From DASRPD01 sp035646535 (GTDB lineage: Bacteria; Actinomycetota; Acidimicrobiia; IMCC26256; JANYLB01), in NCBI GenBank assembly GCA_035646535.1, contig DASRPD010000112.1:1-52674 (forward strand): DNA of 52,674 nucleotides, read 5' to 3'. Below the pieces are notes generated by a model. The model saw only the letters and a program-made list of their open reading frames with translations, was not told the DNA's origin and made no database searches. Position numbers and translations under genes: made by a program. The stretch's first letter is position 1. Each line of letters starts with the position of its first letter. Of the stretch, positions 9,427 through 17,466 are shown in pieces.

Positions 9427-9783
9427 TCAGACCGTGGCTGACGAGGCGGCCCGGTGGCGGCGTGACTTGGCCACGAGCAGACCACCGACGACGACCGCGC
9501 CACCACCAACGGCGGCGAGCGCGGTGACGTCGCCTCCGGTGAAGGGGAGCTGGCCACGCGTCTGGGTCTTGCCGGCAACCTTCACCGAGCTCGACGAGCC
9601 GGGGTCACCCGGGTCGCTCACTTGGATGCTGTCGACTTCCCCACCATCGGGGTACCGAGCGGCGCCGGCCATGGACGCGGTGCCGACGACACCGACCGTG
9701 GCGATCCCGGCGGCGGCCAAGGCGCGCCAGAGCTTCGCATGGCGACGCCGACCCCTGATCTTCGTCTCTTCGCCCTGCATCAC
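9427..9783 (-). CDS. Small LPXTG-like cell-wall-anchored protein
   Basis: This is an exported 118-residue protein. A basic start (RGRRRHAKLW) leads into a hydrophobic signal peptide ending near GAARYPDGG. A short Ser/Gly/Asp-rich mature region follows. The C-terminus is a sortase-type sorting signal: LPFTG at residues 79-83, a hydrophobic helix of about 20 residues, and a basic KSRRHR tail. AGGAGG lies 7 bases before the ATG. It could be a surface peptide anchored by a class of sortase encoded elsewhere; no sortase gene is in the window. It sits between the DUF4012 and sugar transferase genes, all on the minus strand. Confidence 0.75.
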   Translation of the reverse strand: MMQGEETKIRGRRRHAKLWRALAAAGIATVGVVGTASMAGAARYPDGGEVDSIQVSDPGDPGSSSSVKVAGKTQTRGQLPFTGGDVTALAAVGGGAVVVGGLLVAKSRRHRAASSATV

Positions 9784-9810
9784 ATGCCCTCCTGGCCCGT
9801 TCCCACCCTG

Positions 9811-9825
9811 GTCTCACGATGAGAC
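9811..9825. other. Short hairpin in the leader of the LPXTG-like gene
   Basis: GTCTCA, a 3-base loop, then TGAGAC form a perfect stem about 30 bases upstream of the ATG at 9783. It could act on translation or transcription of that gene. Confidence 0.35.
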
Positions 9826-9907
9826 TGATCTGGGTCACGAGTGTATCGAACCACGGGATGGGCCGCACGACCCAGCCGGCCCGATCTCGGCCCGATCCGG
9901 GACCGGG

Positions 9908-11653
9908 CTACCAACGGACGGTGTGGGTCGAGCCGTCCACCCACGCGGCCTCGCCGTCCGACCACTCGACGCCCGGGACGCGCGCCGTCGGTTCGACCGC
10001 CAGGCTTCCGGACTCGCCGGGAAGGGAGAAGCGGACGACGAGCTCACGGGTCGCGCCGGGCGTCAGGCTCAAATCCGTCGCCACCACTCGGGCCGGGCCG
10101 TCGGAACCGGCGGCCACGAGGGGCACTCCGTCATCGATCGTCACGTCTCGGGCCGCCCCCGGGACATCGAGGGAGAAGAGACCGACGTAGGTACCGGCCG
10201 GATAGTCCCGACCCGGAAACGGCCCCGCGAGATAGCGGGGCAGCCCAGCCGGGGTGTCGTTGGTGATCGTGACCCGGACCGTGACGTCGGAACGGTCGTC
10301 ACCTGGATCGACATCGATACGCGCGGATACGCCGAGGAACTGATCCAGCTTGTTGCCCCCGCGGTTCATCACCGCGAGCAGCACGGAGTCGTCGGCGAGC
10401 CGGCCGCTGATGCCCATGCCGCGCCAGCCCTGCTGCTGGACCGGGCCCGGTGACCAGGCCAGCACGTGACGTCCGTCGGCGGCGACGCGAAGCTCCTCGA
10501 GCAGCGTCGCGGTGTCCCAGTCGCCGGCGTCGAGCGCGGCCACGGTCGCTCGCGCGATCGTGCCGAGCCGCTCGCGTCGGGCGGCTTGCTCGAAGTCCTC
10601 GCCGAGAAGATCGAGGTACTGCTCGAACAGGACGTCGTCGACGACCGTGTCCGCGCTGACGACCTCGCCGTCGACGTCGACCGGGCCGGTCGCAGCGAGG
10701 ATCGAACGCAGCGCGATCGGATCGAGCGCCAGCACTCCGTCCACCTCCTCGCCCGTACGCCACTCCCACATGCGGCGCGCCAACGACGCGCTCGCGTTGA
10801 AACGGGGGGTCATGGCGAGGTTGCGCCACTCCTGGCTCGGGTCGGTCCAACCCCAGCGGGCCGCGAAGTCGCCCGTGACCGCGACCGCGCCCGGGGGAAG
10901 GGTGAGGTCGCCCGTCGGGGTCATCTCGGAGAGCGAGAAGGACCCGTCGTCGAACTCGAGGACGCCGACCGACAAGAACATCCCCGATCCGGCACGCATC
11001 TCCGCGTTGTTGGCCGCGAAGACCAGGTACCGAGCCGGCCCGGCCAGCAACGGCGCCAGCCCGTCCGTCGCCGCGCCGACGTCCGCGAATCCGGCCCGCA
11101 CATCGTCGAGGTCGGCCGCGAGCTCGTCACGGGCATCGGCGAGCGGGGCCACGAGCGCGTCGTCCGGTCCGACGTCGATGTCAGCCAAGGCTCGGGAAGC
11201 CCGATCGGCGATCACCCCGAGCCGTTCGACCAGCGCCACCCGACCCGGCCCACGTGTGTCGGCGGTCTCCAGCACCTCCTGCGCCGCCTCCATCGCATCG
11301 GCGCTCACCTCGGTGACGCCGGCGGCCGCGCCCGTGAGCGCGTCCACCGACCGAACCTGGCGGCCGACGACAGGTAGCCAGCGCAGCGGCGTCACCCACC
11401 ACGACCGGGCGTGATCGTGAGCACGGGCGAACTCGGCCCGCGCCGCGGCCACGTCTTCGAGACCGGCACCGCGGATCAAATCCGTCGCGCCGAGCTCCGC
11501 CTGGACCCGATCGAGCCGGTCCTGGCCCGACCTCGCGTCGCCCGCCGCCAAGACGAGCTCCCGGCCTGCGAGCACACCCCACACCACGACGAGGCCCACG
11601 ATCAGGAAGAAGACGAGCCAACCGCGCCGACTGACGCGGGACCGGATGGACAT
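9908..11653 (-). CDS. DUF4012 domain-containing membrane-anchored protein
   Basis: This 581-residue protein has a single N-terminal membrane anchor (about residues 11-33, WLVFFLIVGLVVVWG) and a large extracytoplasmic region. The central part contains the DUF4012 signature, for example YLVFAANNAEMRAGSGMF and WRNLAMTPRFNASASLARRMWE. DUF4012 proteins are common in actinobacterial polysaccharide clusters; their biochemical role is unknown to me, though a LytR/CpsA/Psr-like link has often been considered. The ATG at 11653 lies 6 bases after a TAGCCT box, which suggests a leaderless message. It is divergent from the nuclease pair, with only 51 bases between the start codons. Confidence 0.85.
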   Translation of the reverse strand: MSIRSRVSRRGWLVFFLIVGLVVVWGVLAGRELVLAAGDARSGQDRLDRVQAELGATDLIRGAGLEDVAAARAEFARAHDHARSWWVTPLRWLPVVGRQVRSVDALTGAAAGVTEVSADAMEAAQEVLETADTRGPGRVALVERLGVIADRASRALADIDVGPDDALVAPLADARDELAADLDDVRAGFADVGAATDGLAPLLAGPARYLVFAANNAEMRAGSGMFLSVGVLEFDDGSFSLSEMTPTGDLTLPPGAVAVTGDFAARWGWTDPSQEWRNLAMTPRFNASASLARRMWEWRTGEEVDGVLALDPIALRSILAATGPVDVDGEVVSADTVVDDVLFEQYLDLLGEDFEQAARRERLGTIARATVAALDAGDWDTATLLEELRVAADGRHVLAWSPGPVQQQGWRGMGISGRLADDSVLLAVMNRGGNKLDQFLGVSARIDVDPGDDRSDVTVRVTITNDTPAGLPRYLAGPFPGRDYPAGTYVGLFSLDVPGAARDVTIDDGVPLVAAGSDGPARVVATDLSLTPGATRELVVRFSLPGESGSLAVEPTARVPGVEWSDGEAAWVDGSTHTVRW

Positions 11654-11659
11654 CTCGGG

Positions 11660-11665
11660 AGGCTA
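11660..11665 (-). promoter_or_regulatory. -10 box for leaderless DUF4012 transcript
   Basis: TAGCCT on the minus strand ends 6 bases before the ATG at 11653. Confidence 0.5.
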
Positions 11666-11691
11666 GGACAGCGGGGAGCGAGTCCCGCATC

Positions 11692-11697
11692 TACCCT
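11692..11697 (+). promoter_or_regulatory. -10 box for the nuclease-pair operon
   Basis: TACCCT ends 7 bases before the GTG at 11705. Together with the box at 11660 it makes a very compact divergent promoter. Confidence 0.5.
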
Positions 11698-11704
11698 TCG
11701 GCGA

Positions 11705-12427
11705 GTGTCGCGCCCTCCTGATCCGAACGAACCGCTGCCTCGGGTGACCGCGGGGCTGCTGCGCAGCGCCGACACCATGTGCGCGCGTCGACTGGACCAC
11801 GAGCACCGCGGCGTTCGCGGCAATCGTCGCAGTACCCAGCGATTCCGCGTCGCGAACGCCATCGTCGAGGATGCGCGACTGAACCACATCGATACCCGCG
11901 AGCCGGACCTCCACTTCTTTGCCGGCTCCGACGAGCTGTTCGCCGAACAGCGCCACGTCTATGACAACGCTGCCGCGTGGTATGTGGCGCTGTTCGCGAG
12001 ACGACCCGTTCGCAGCGTGGACATCGACTTCGAGACCGAGCACAGCCGCCTCGGTGTGCGGCTGGTGGGCCCGGCCGGGCTTCCTGTGGAGACGACCGAC
12101 GGCGCGCGCGAGCTGCGGGTGCTGCGCCTCGGGGGCGCACCGCTGCCCGCAGACCCGTTCGATGCCACCGAAATACGATTCGCGGTCCTGCGGCTTGCGG
12201 AGTGGCTCGACCACGACGCGGTGCGCATCGTCGTGGCCGACCTGGCCCGCGGTGAGGTGAGCGTCGCGGAGCCGGACGCGTCTCGCGGACGTGACGACCT
12301 GGACGAGTGGCTCGCGGAGCGGGTCGCACGCATCCGTGCGCGGATCGAGACACCCACGTCGCGCGCCGGCGTCGAGTGCGGATGGTGCCCGTTCGTGGCC
12401 GGCTGTCCGGCGCACCGAGCGTCATGA
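11705..12427 (+). CDS. RecB/Cas4-like nuclease-fold protein, catalytic motif lost
   Basis: This 240-residue protein appears related to the gene that follows it. It has a cysteine in an N-terminal helix (Cys26 in SADTMCARRL) and a C-terminal C-x2-C-x5-C cluster (Cys225, Cys228, Cys234), the arrangement that binds an iron-sulfur cluster in AddB/Cas4-type PD-(D/E)XK proteins. However, the segment matching the partner's DYK motif reads ELRVLRLGG, and there is no G-x3-H motif, so it is probably not an active nuclease. The GTG at 11705 was chosen because of the TACCCT box 7 bases upstream. Its stop overlaps the next start as ATGA. It may act as a structural or DNA-binding partner; this is inference. 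Confidence 0.7.
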   Translation: MSRPPDPNEPLPRVTAGLLRSADTMCARRLDHEHRGVRGNRRSTQRFRVANAIVEDARLNHIDTREPDLHFFAGSDELFAEQRHVYDNAAAWYVALFARRPVRSVDIDFETEHSRLGVRLVGPAGLPVETTDGARELRVLRLGGAPLPADPFDATEIRFAVLRLAEWLDHDAVRIVVADLARGEVSVAEPDASRGRDDLDEWLAERVARIRARIETPTSRAGVECGWCPFVAGCPAHRAS

Positions 12428-13197
12428 GCCCGCGCGACACGCTGCTCGCCGACATCGTGGCGCTGAGCCCGTCCTCGCTCGAGCGGTGGAACAGGTGCCG
12501 ACGGGAATATCGCAGTCGGGATCTGCTCGGGCTGCCCGAGAGCAACCCCGGACCCCCGGCCGACATGGGAAACCTCGTGCACTCGCTGCTGCGGATGATC
12601 CACGAGCAGGGAACCTGTCGGGACGACGCATTCGTGACCGATGTCCTCGCCCGACACGGCGTGGACGGCGTCGGACCGGTGAGTGGGTTCATCGCGCGTC
12701 ACCGCGTCCGGTGCCCCGCCGACGCGTCCCGCAGCCGCCACGAGCTCGAGCTGGCACGATTCCATCGCGCACCCGCACCGATGTTCATGGCCACAGGCCG
12801 ACTCGACGCGGTCTGGATCCATGACGGACTCCTCGACGTTCGCGACTACAAGACGGGAGGCTCGTTCTTCGAGCGCGTCGCCGACGACCCGCGCGCGCGG
12901 CTCCAGGCATGGCTGGCGGCGCCGATCGCGGCCCGCAACGCCCTGGGCGTTCGCGTTCGGTACGAGCACCTTGCGGCCGAGATCGACGACGACCCGGACC
13001 CCTTCGAACCCGATGCTGACGAGCTGGACACGATCGGCGAGGAGCTGAGAATGGTGGTGGCGCAGATCCGTGCTGAACCGACCTTCGCGGGGGCGGCCGA
13101 CACGGCAGTCTGTGCCCGGTGCCGCTACCGAGGCGTGTGCCCCGACAGCGCGACGCCGGCCGAACCGGCGTGGCCGACGCCACCCGACGAATGCTGA
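12424..13197 (+). CDS. PD-(D/E)XK nuclease of RecB/AddB/Cas4 type
   Basis: This 257-residue protein carries the full set of motifs expected of a RecB-family nuclease. It opens with SPSSLERWNRCRREY (Cys25), then GNLVH (His53), GRLDAV (Asp128) and the catalytic RDYKTGG (Asp141, Lys143), followed by a conserved Gln-containing helix (LQAWLAAPI). The C-terminal C-x2-C-x5-C (Cys230, Cys233, Cys239) with Cys25 is likely to hold a [4Fe-4S] cluster. No helicase or cas gene is present nearby, so it is a stand-alone nuclease encoded together with its degenerate relative. Its role could be DNA repair or defence; the sequence does not decide this. Confidence 0.85.
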   Translation: MSPRDTLLADIVALSPSSLERWNRCRREYRSRDLLGLPESNPGPPADMGNLVHSLLRMIHEQGTCRDDAFVTDVLARHGVDGVGPVSGFIARHRVRCPADASRSRHELELARFHRAPAPMFMATGRLDAVWIHDGLLDVRDYKTGGSFFERVADDPRARLQAWLAAPIAARNALGVRVRYEHLAAEIDDDPDPFEPDADELDTIGEELRMVVAQIRAEPTFAGAADTAVCARCRYRGVCPDSATPAEPAWPTPPDEC

Positions 13198-13234
13198 TCG
13201 ACCGGGGTGCCTCGGGCGACGTGTGGCGCTCACC

Positions 13235-13240
13235 TAGTGT
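13235..13240 (+). promoter_or_regulatory. -10 box for leaderless thiolase transcript
   Basis: TAGTGT ends 6 bases before the GTG at 13247. Confidence 0.5.
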
Positions 13241-13246
13241 CGCCGG

Positions 13247-14752
13247 GTGATCGACGGCCGCACCCCTGTGATCGTGGGTGTCGGGCAGGCGTCCCAACGT
13301 CCTGACCAGCCTGACGCCGCGCTCGAACCGATCGACCTGCTCGCCCAAGCTGCCCGCGCGGCCCACGCCGACGCGGGGGGAACGCGCGACCTGGCGGTCG
13401 ACACCGTCGCGGTGGCAGCCATGCTGAGCTGGAAGTATCCGGACCCCGGCGCGTTGGTGGCGCGTCGGCTCGGCATCGCTCCACGCCGGACCCTGCTGAG
13501 CACCGTGGGGGGAAACTCGCCCCAGCTGTTGCTGAACGAGCTCGCCGACGCGATCTCTCGCGGCGAGACCGACGTCGCCCTCATCGGCGGTGCCGAGTGC
13601 ATGTTCACCCGCCTCCGGGCCCGCAAGGAACCGCGCGCCGACCTCGGGTGGACGGTGGCGCATGACCCGCCGTGCCCGAACCTTCTCGGCGACGACCGGC
13701 CCGGGTCCAGTCCCTATGAGATGGCCCACCTCGCGGTCGCGCCGACCCAGGTGTACCCGCTGTTCGAAACCGCGCTACGTGCCGCCGCAGGCCGGAGCGT
13801 CGCCGAACACCAGGCGGCCACAGCCGAACTCTGGTCGAGCTTCGCGGCAGTAGCGGCGACGAACCCACACGCGTGGTCGCGCACGGCCTACAGCGCAGAC
13901 GAGATCGCGACTCCCGGTCCCGACAACCGGATGGTGACCTTCCCGTACACGAAACGGATGTGCGCCAACATCCAGGTCGACCAAGCCGCCGCCTTCCTCG
14001 TGTGTTCCTACGCCGCGGCTCGCGCGGCCGGTGTGGCCGACGATCGCATGGTCTTCCCCCGAGCGGGCGCCGAAGCCCACGACCGTTACTTCTTCACCAA
14101 CCGCGACACGCTGCACGCCTCACCCGCGATCGCGGCCGCGACCACCGCCGGCCTCGACGCGATCGGTGCCGGGGTCGACGACATCGCCCGATTCGACCTG
14201 TACTCGTGCTTCCCGTCGGCCGTTCAGATCGCGATGGGGGCGCTCGGTCTCGAGGGCCCCGGCGCGGGAGACTCCCGTCCGCTCACGGTGACCGGCGGGC
14301 TCGCGTTCGCGGGAGGACCCGGAAACAGCTACGTCAGTCACTCCATCGCCGCGATGGTCCAGGCCTGTCGAGGTGACCCCGGTTCACTCGGGCTCGTGAC
14401 GGCGCTGGGTTGGTACGTCACCAAGCACGCCGTCGGCGTGTACTCGACCGAGCCGGGCACCGGTTTCTGCCGTACCGATCGCGACGCGACTCAGGCGCGG
14501 CTGGACGGCTTGGCCGGACGTGATGTCGCGGGCCTCCACACCGGAGCCGCGACAGTCGAGGCGACCTCGGTGGGATTCGAGCGCGACGGCACGCCGGCCC
14601 ACGCGATCCTCTCGCTCCTCACCGACGACGGCCGGCGAGCCCTTGCCAACTGCCGCGACGCGGACGTGCTGCGCGACATGACCGAAACGCCGTGGGAGGG
14701 CCGGCGCGTCGAACTGCGGGCCGACGACGACAGCAATATCCTCGTGACATGA
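13247..14752 (+). CDS. Thiolase-like (acetyl-CoA acetyltransferase family) protein
   Basis: This 501-residue protein has the thiolase superfamily layout: an N-terminal TPVIVGVGQ strand, a VALIGGAECM segment where the nucleophile region is expected, and a C-terminal VTGGLAFAGGPGNSYVSHSIA glycine-rich block. The nucleophilic cysteine of classical thiolases is not obvious; the equivalent stretch reads STVGGNSPQ, so catalysis may differ, as in many SCP-x/thiolase-like proteins. The C-terminal ~90 residues look like an added beta domain. It is likely to act in lipid or sterol-like acyl-CoA metabolism. GTG start with a TAGTGT box 6 bases upstream. The stop overlaps the next start. Confidence 0.8.
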   Translation: MIDGRTPVIVGVGQASQRPDQPDAALEPIDLLAQAARAAHADAGGTRDLAVDTVAVAAMLSWKYPDPGALVARRLGIAPRRTLLSTVGGNSPQLLLNELADAISRGETDVALIGGAECMFTRLRARKEPRADLGWTVAHDPPCPNLLGDDRPGSSPYEMAHLAVAPTQVYPLFETALRAAAGRSVAEHQAATAELWSSFAAVAATNPHAWSRTAYSADEIATPGPDNRMVTFPYTKRMCANIQVDQAAAFLVCSYAAARAAGVADDRMVFPRAGAEAHDRYFFTNRDTLHASPAIAAATTAGLDAIGAGVDDIARFDLYSCFPSAVQIAMGALGLEGPGAGDSRPLTVTGGLAFAGGPGNSYVSHSIAAMVQACRGDPGSLGLVTALGWYVTKHAVGVYSTEPGTGFCRTDRDATQARLDGLAGRDVAGLHTGAATVEATSVGFERDGTPAHAILSLLTDDGRRALANCRDADVLRDMTETPWEGRRVELRADDDSNILVT

Positions 14753-15159
14753 GCTCACCACGGCGATCACCGGGCGGACACCCGCCCTCACGCGCGACCA
14801 TCCTGGCCCGCGGGTTCACGCGCCGCTGCCCGCGGTGCGGATCGGGCCACCTCTTCCGCCGTTACTTCACGATCGTTGACGACTGTCCACGCTGCGGGCT
14901 GCACTTCGAGCGCGAACCCGGCTACTGGGCCGGCGCGCTCGCGATCAACATCGTCTGCACCGGCGGCCTCTTCGCGATCGTGTTCATCGCGCTCCTCGCG
15001 GTCACGATCCCCGACATCCCGGTCATCCCGCTGCTCGCCGTGCTGGTACCGATCGCGCTCTTCGGGCCCATCGTGTGGTACCCGTTCTCGAAGAGCATCT
15101 GGATGGCGGTGGACCGGGCGTACCTCCAGCGCCTGGACCCGAACGAAAGGATCGACTGA
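14749..15159 (+). CDS. DUF983 small membrane protein with zinc ribbon
   Basis: This 136-residue protein has two CPRCG motifs (RRCPRCGSGHLF and DDCPRCGLHFE) that form a probable zinc ribbon, followed by two hydrophobic helices (INIVCTGGLFAIVFIALL and IPLLAVLVPIALFGPIVWY). This is the normal plan of DUF983 proteins, whose function is not known. The ATG overlaps the thiolase stop as ATGA. Confidence 0.85.
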   Translation: MSSPRRSPGGHPPSRATILARGFTRRCPRCGSGHLFRRYFTIVDDCPRCGLHFEREPGYWAGALAINIVCTGGLFAIVFIALLAVTIPDIPVIPLLAVLVPIALFGPIVWYPFSKSIWMAVDRAYLQRLDPNERID

Positions 15160-15198
15160 GCCGGGACGCCCACACCACGCGACGAACGCGCGGCCGGG

Positions 15199-15421
15199 TC
15201 AGCCCGAAGGGGTCATGTCGATGCGCAGGGTCAGCACGCCGTCGGCGAACTCCCAGGTCGCATCGCTCACCAACGCGTAGTCCTGGTAGTCGAGCTGGGC
15301 CTGTTCGACGAAGCGCTGTCGGTCCGGTCCCGCAACGGGGGGGGAGGGGACGATCTCGGACCGCGGCTGCCCGCTCCCGAAATCGTGCGAGCATCCCGTC
15401 GACGTCCAGCTCGTCAGCCAT
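15199..15421 (-). pseudogene. Small conserved-looking protein, frame broken at a C8 run
   Basis: ATG at 15421 opens MADELDVDGMLARF and continues to DRPLPP at a run of eight C on the minus strand (15344-15337). After that only a different frame looks protein-like: VAGPDRQRFVEQAQ and DYQDYALVSDATWEF, ending at TGA 15201-15199. Removing one C joins the halves into a smooth 73-residue protein. The start follows the prmC stop by 9 bases with GAGGAG directly upstream, so it belongs to the prfA-prmC operon. The break may be a sequencing or assembly error, a true mutation, or slippage-controlled expression. The function is unknown. Confidence 0.6.
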
Positions 15422-15430
15422 CTCCTCACG

Positions 15431-16342
15431 CTATCCAGTCCATCGGGCCACGATCACTCGCTCCCGGCCCGCCAGGTCGCGCATTGTCTCGATGTCGATG
15501 AAGCCCGACCGTTCGGCCAGCTCGGTCGACGCCTCGATCTGGTGCGGAGCCATCTCGCACACCAACGCACCACCGGGTTCGAGCCACTCCGGGGCGTGGC
15601 TCACGATGTGGTCGATCGCCTCGCGACCGGTCGGACCGCTCACCAACGCTCGGCGCGGTTCCCAGCCCGCCACGACATCGGGAAGCGCGGCGTACTCGGC
15701 CTCCGACACGTAGGGAGGGTTGGTCACGATGAGGTGCAGCGCTCCCCGCAACGTCTCGGGGAGCGCCTCGAACCATGAACCCGACGCGACTCTGATACGG
15801 GTGGCCGGAAGGCCCGCGCCGGCGAAGTTGGCGCGGGCCACCGCGAGGGCGCCGTCACTCGCGTCGGTCGCCCAGACCTCCGCGTCCGCGAGCTCGCCGG
15901 CCAGCGCGAGCGCCAACGCACCGCTGCCGGTGCCGAGGTCCGCGACGGCGTAGCGCGTGGCCCCACCTGCCCACGGGTCGGGGTGGGCGCGCCGCGCGCC
16001 GAGCCGAACCGCGGTCTCGATGGCGATCTCGGCTACCACCTCGGTCTCGGGTCGCGGGATGAGGACCCGACGATCGACGAGCAGGTCGAGCTCGCGAAAC
16101 GCCCACACGCCGAGCACGTACTGGAGCGGCTCGCCCGCGACCCGCCGTTGGACCATCGCGGCGACCTCGGCGACCGCCCGACGCGTGGGCGGCTGATCCG
16201 CCACTCCCGCGACCTCCGCCGCATCGAGCCCGGACGCGCGCTCGACCAGCCATCGGGCCTCCACCTCGACCTGGACTCCCCCGCCGCCGATCAGCCCGGC
16301 CGCGGTGGTCCGCACCAACTCAGCCCACGTGAGTCCGGTCAC
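15431..16342 (-). CDS. prmC: Peptide chain release factor N5-glutamine methyltransferase
   Basis: PrmC (HemK) methylates the glutamine of the GGQ motif in release factors. This 303-residue copy has the N-terminal helical release-factor-binding domain, the methyltransferase motif VADLGTGSGALALALA, and the diagnostic NPPY (IVTNPPYVSEAEY). The GTG at 16342 overlaps the prfA stop as GTGA, which both fixes the start and fits co-translation with its substrate. The length matches the family. Confidence 0.93.
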   Translation of the reverse strand: MTGLTWAELVRTTAAGLIGGGGVQVEVEARWLVERASGLDAAEVAGVADQPPTRRAVAEVAAMVQRRVAGEPLQYVLGVWAFRELDLLVDRRVLIPRPETEVVAEIAIETAVRLGARRAHPDPWAGGATRYAVADLGTGSGALALALAGELADAEVWATDASDGALAVARANFAGAGLPATRIRVASGSWFEALPETLRGALHLIVTNPPYVSEAEYAALPDVVAGWEPRRALVSGPTGREAIDHIVSHAPEWLEPGGALVCEMAPHQIEASTELAERSGFIDIETMRDLAGRERVIVARWTG

Positions 16343-17409
16343 GACTCGGGGGATGCAAGCTGGTCGGCGCGCTCGGCCGTCGCGAGCGCCTCGACGATCC
16401 CGTCGAGGTCGCCGTCGAGCACGTTCGGTAGGCCGTGCACCGTCAGCTTGATCCGGTGGTCGGTGACTCGGCTCTCCTTGTAGTTGTACGTGCGGATCTT
16501 CTCGCCGCGTCCGCCGCCCTTGACCTGGCCGCGCCGAGTCGACGACAGCTCGGCGTCTTGGCGAGCCTGCTCGGCCTGGAGCAACCGTGCGCGCAGGATC
16601 CGCATCGCCTTCTCCTTGTTCTGAAGCTGGCTCTTCTCGTCCTGACACGTCACGACGAGGCCCGTCGGCGTGTGGGTGAGCCGCACCGCAGAGTCGGTCG
16701 TGTTCACCGATTGCCCGCCGGGACCACTCGATCGATACACGTCGACCTCGAGGTCATTGGGATCGAGCGCGACCTCGACCTCCTTGGCTTCGGGGAGCAC
16801 CGCCACCGTGGCCGCACTCGTGTGGATACGGCCCTGGCTCTCGGTAGCGGGCACTCGCTGTACCCGGTGCACACCCCCCTCGTACTTGAGCTGCGACCAA
16901 GCGTTGGGCGCGCGCGCGACGAAGGTGACGTCGCGGTAGCCGCCCATGTCCGAGGCTTGTGCGCTGAGCACCTCGAACTGCCATCCGTGCCGCTCGGCAA
17001 AACGCTCGTACATCCGGAACAGATCACCGGCCCAGAGGTTCGCCTCTTCTCCGCCTTCGGCGCCGCGGATCTCGACGATGACGTTGCGTCCGTCGTTCGG
17101 ATCCTTGGGTACGAGGAGCGCGGCGAGCCGGGCCTCGAGCTCCTCGAGGAGCGCGGACTTGGCTGCCACCTCGCCCTCGAGATACTCGGCCATGTCCGGA
17201 TCCGTCTCACCGTCGAGCAGCTCGCGAGCGTCGGCAAGGTCCGCCTCCACCCGGCGACGCTCCTCGTACGCGTCCACGATCGGCTTCAGCTCGGCGTGGC
17301 GGCGGCCCGCGTCACGCGCCGCGTCCTGGTCACCCGAGGCGTAGATCTCGGCCAGGTTGGCCTCGAGCTCCTTCAGCTCGGCCTGCAGGTCGGCCAGACG
17401 TTCAAACAT
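16339..17409 (-). CDS. prfA: Peptide chain release factor 1
   Basis: RF1 recognises UAA and UAG stop codons and releases the finished peptide. The 356-residue protein has the codon-recognition tripeptide PAT within HRVQRVPATESQGRIH and the catalytic GGQ within SSGPGGQSVNTTDSAVR. I chose the ATG at 17409 (MFERLADL) because a TAGCCT box ends 7 bases upstream; an in-frame GTG at 17430 would add seven residues but has no better signal. Its stop overlaps prmC by four bases. Confidence 0.95.
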   Translation of the reverse strand: MFERLADLQAELKELEANLAEIYASGDQDAARDAGRRHAELKPIVDAYEERRRVEADLADARELLDGETDPDMAEYLEGEVAAKSALLEELEARLAALLVPKDPNDGRNVIVEIRGAEGGEEANLWAGDLFRMYERFAERHGWQFEVLSAQASDMGGYRDVTFVARAPNAWSQLKYEGGVHRVQRVPATESQGRIHTSAATVAVLPEAKEVEVALDPNDLEVDVYRSSGPGGQSVNTTDSAVRLTHTPTGLVVTCQDEKSQLQNKEKAMRILRARLLQAEQARQDAELSSTRRGQVKGGGRGEKIRTYNYKESRVTDHRIKLTVHGLPNVLDGDLDGIVEALATAERADQLASPES

Positions 17410-17416
17410 CGCGCCA

Positions 17417-17422
17417 AGGCTA
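17417..17422 (-). promoter_or_regulatory. -10 box for leaderless prfA transcript
   Basis: TAGCCT ends 7 bases before the ATG at 17409 and supports that start over the upstream GTG. Confidence 0.5.
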
Positions 17423-17466
17423 GGCGGCACCCTCGGCGTGGGCTGGAGGCTTCGGCGCCGCGGCCC

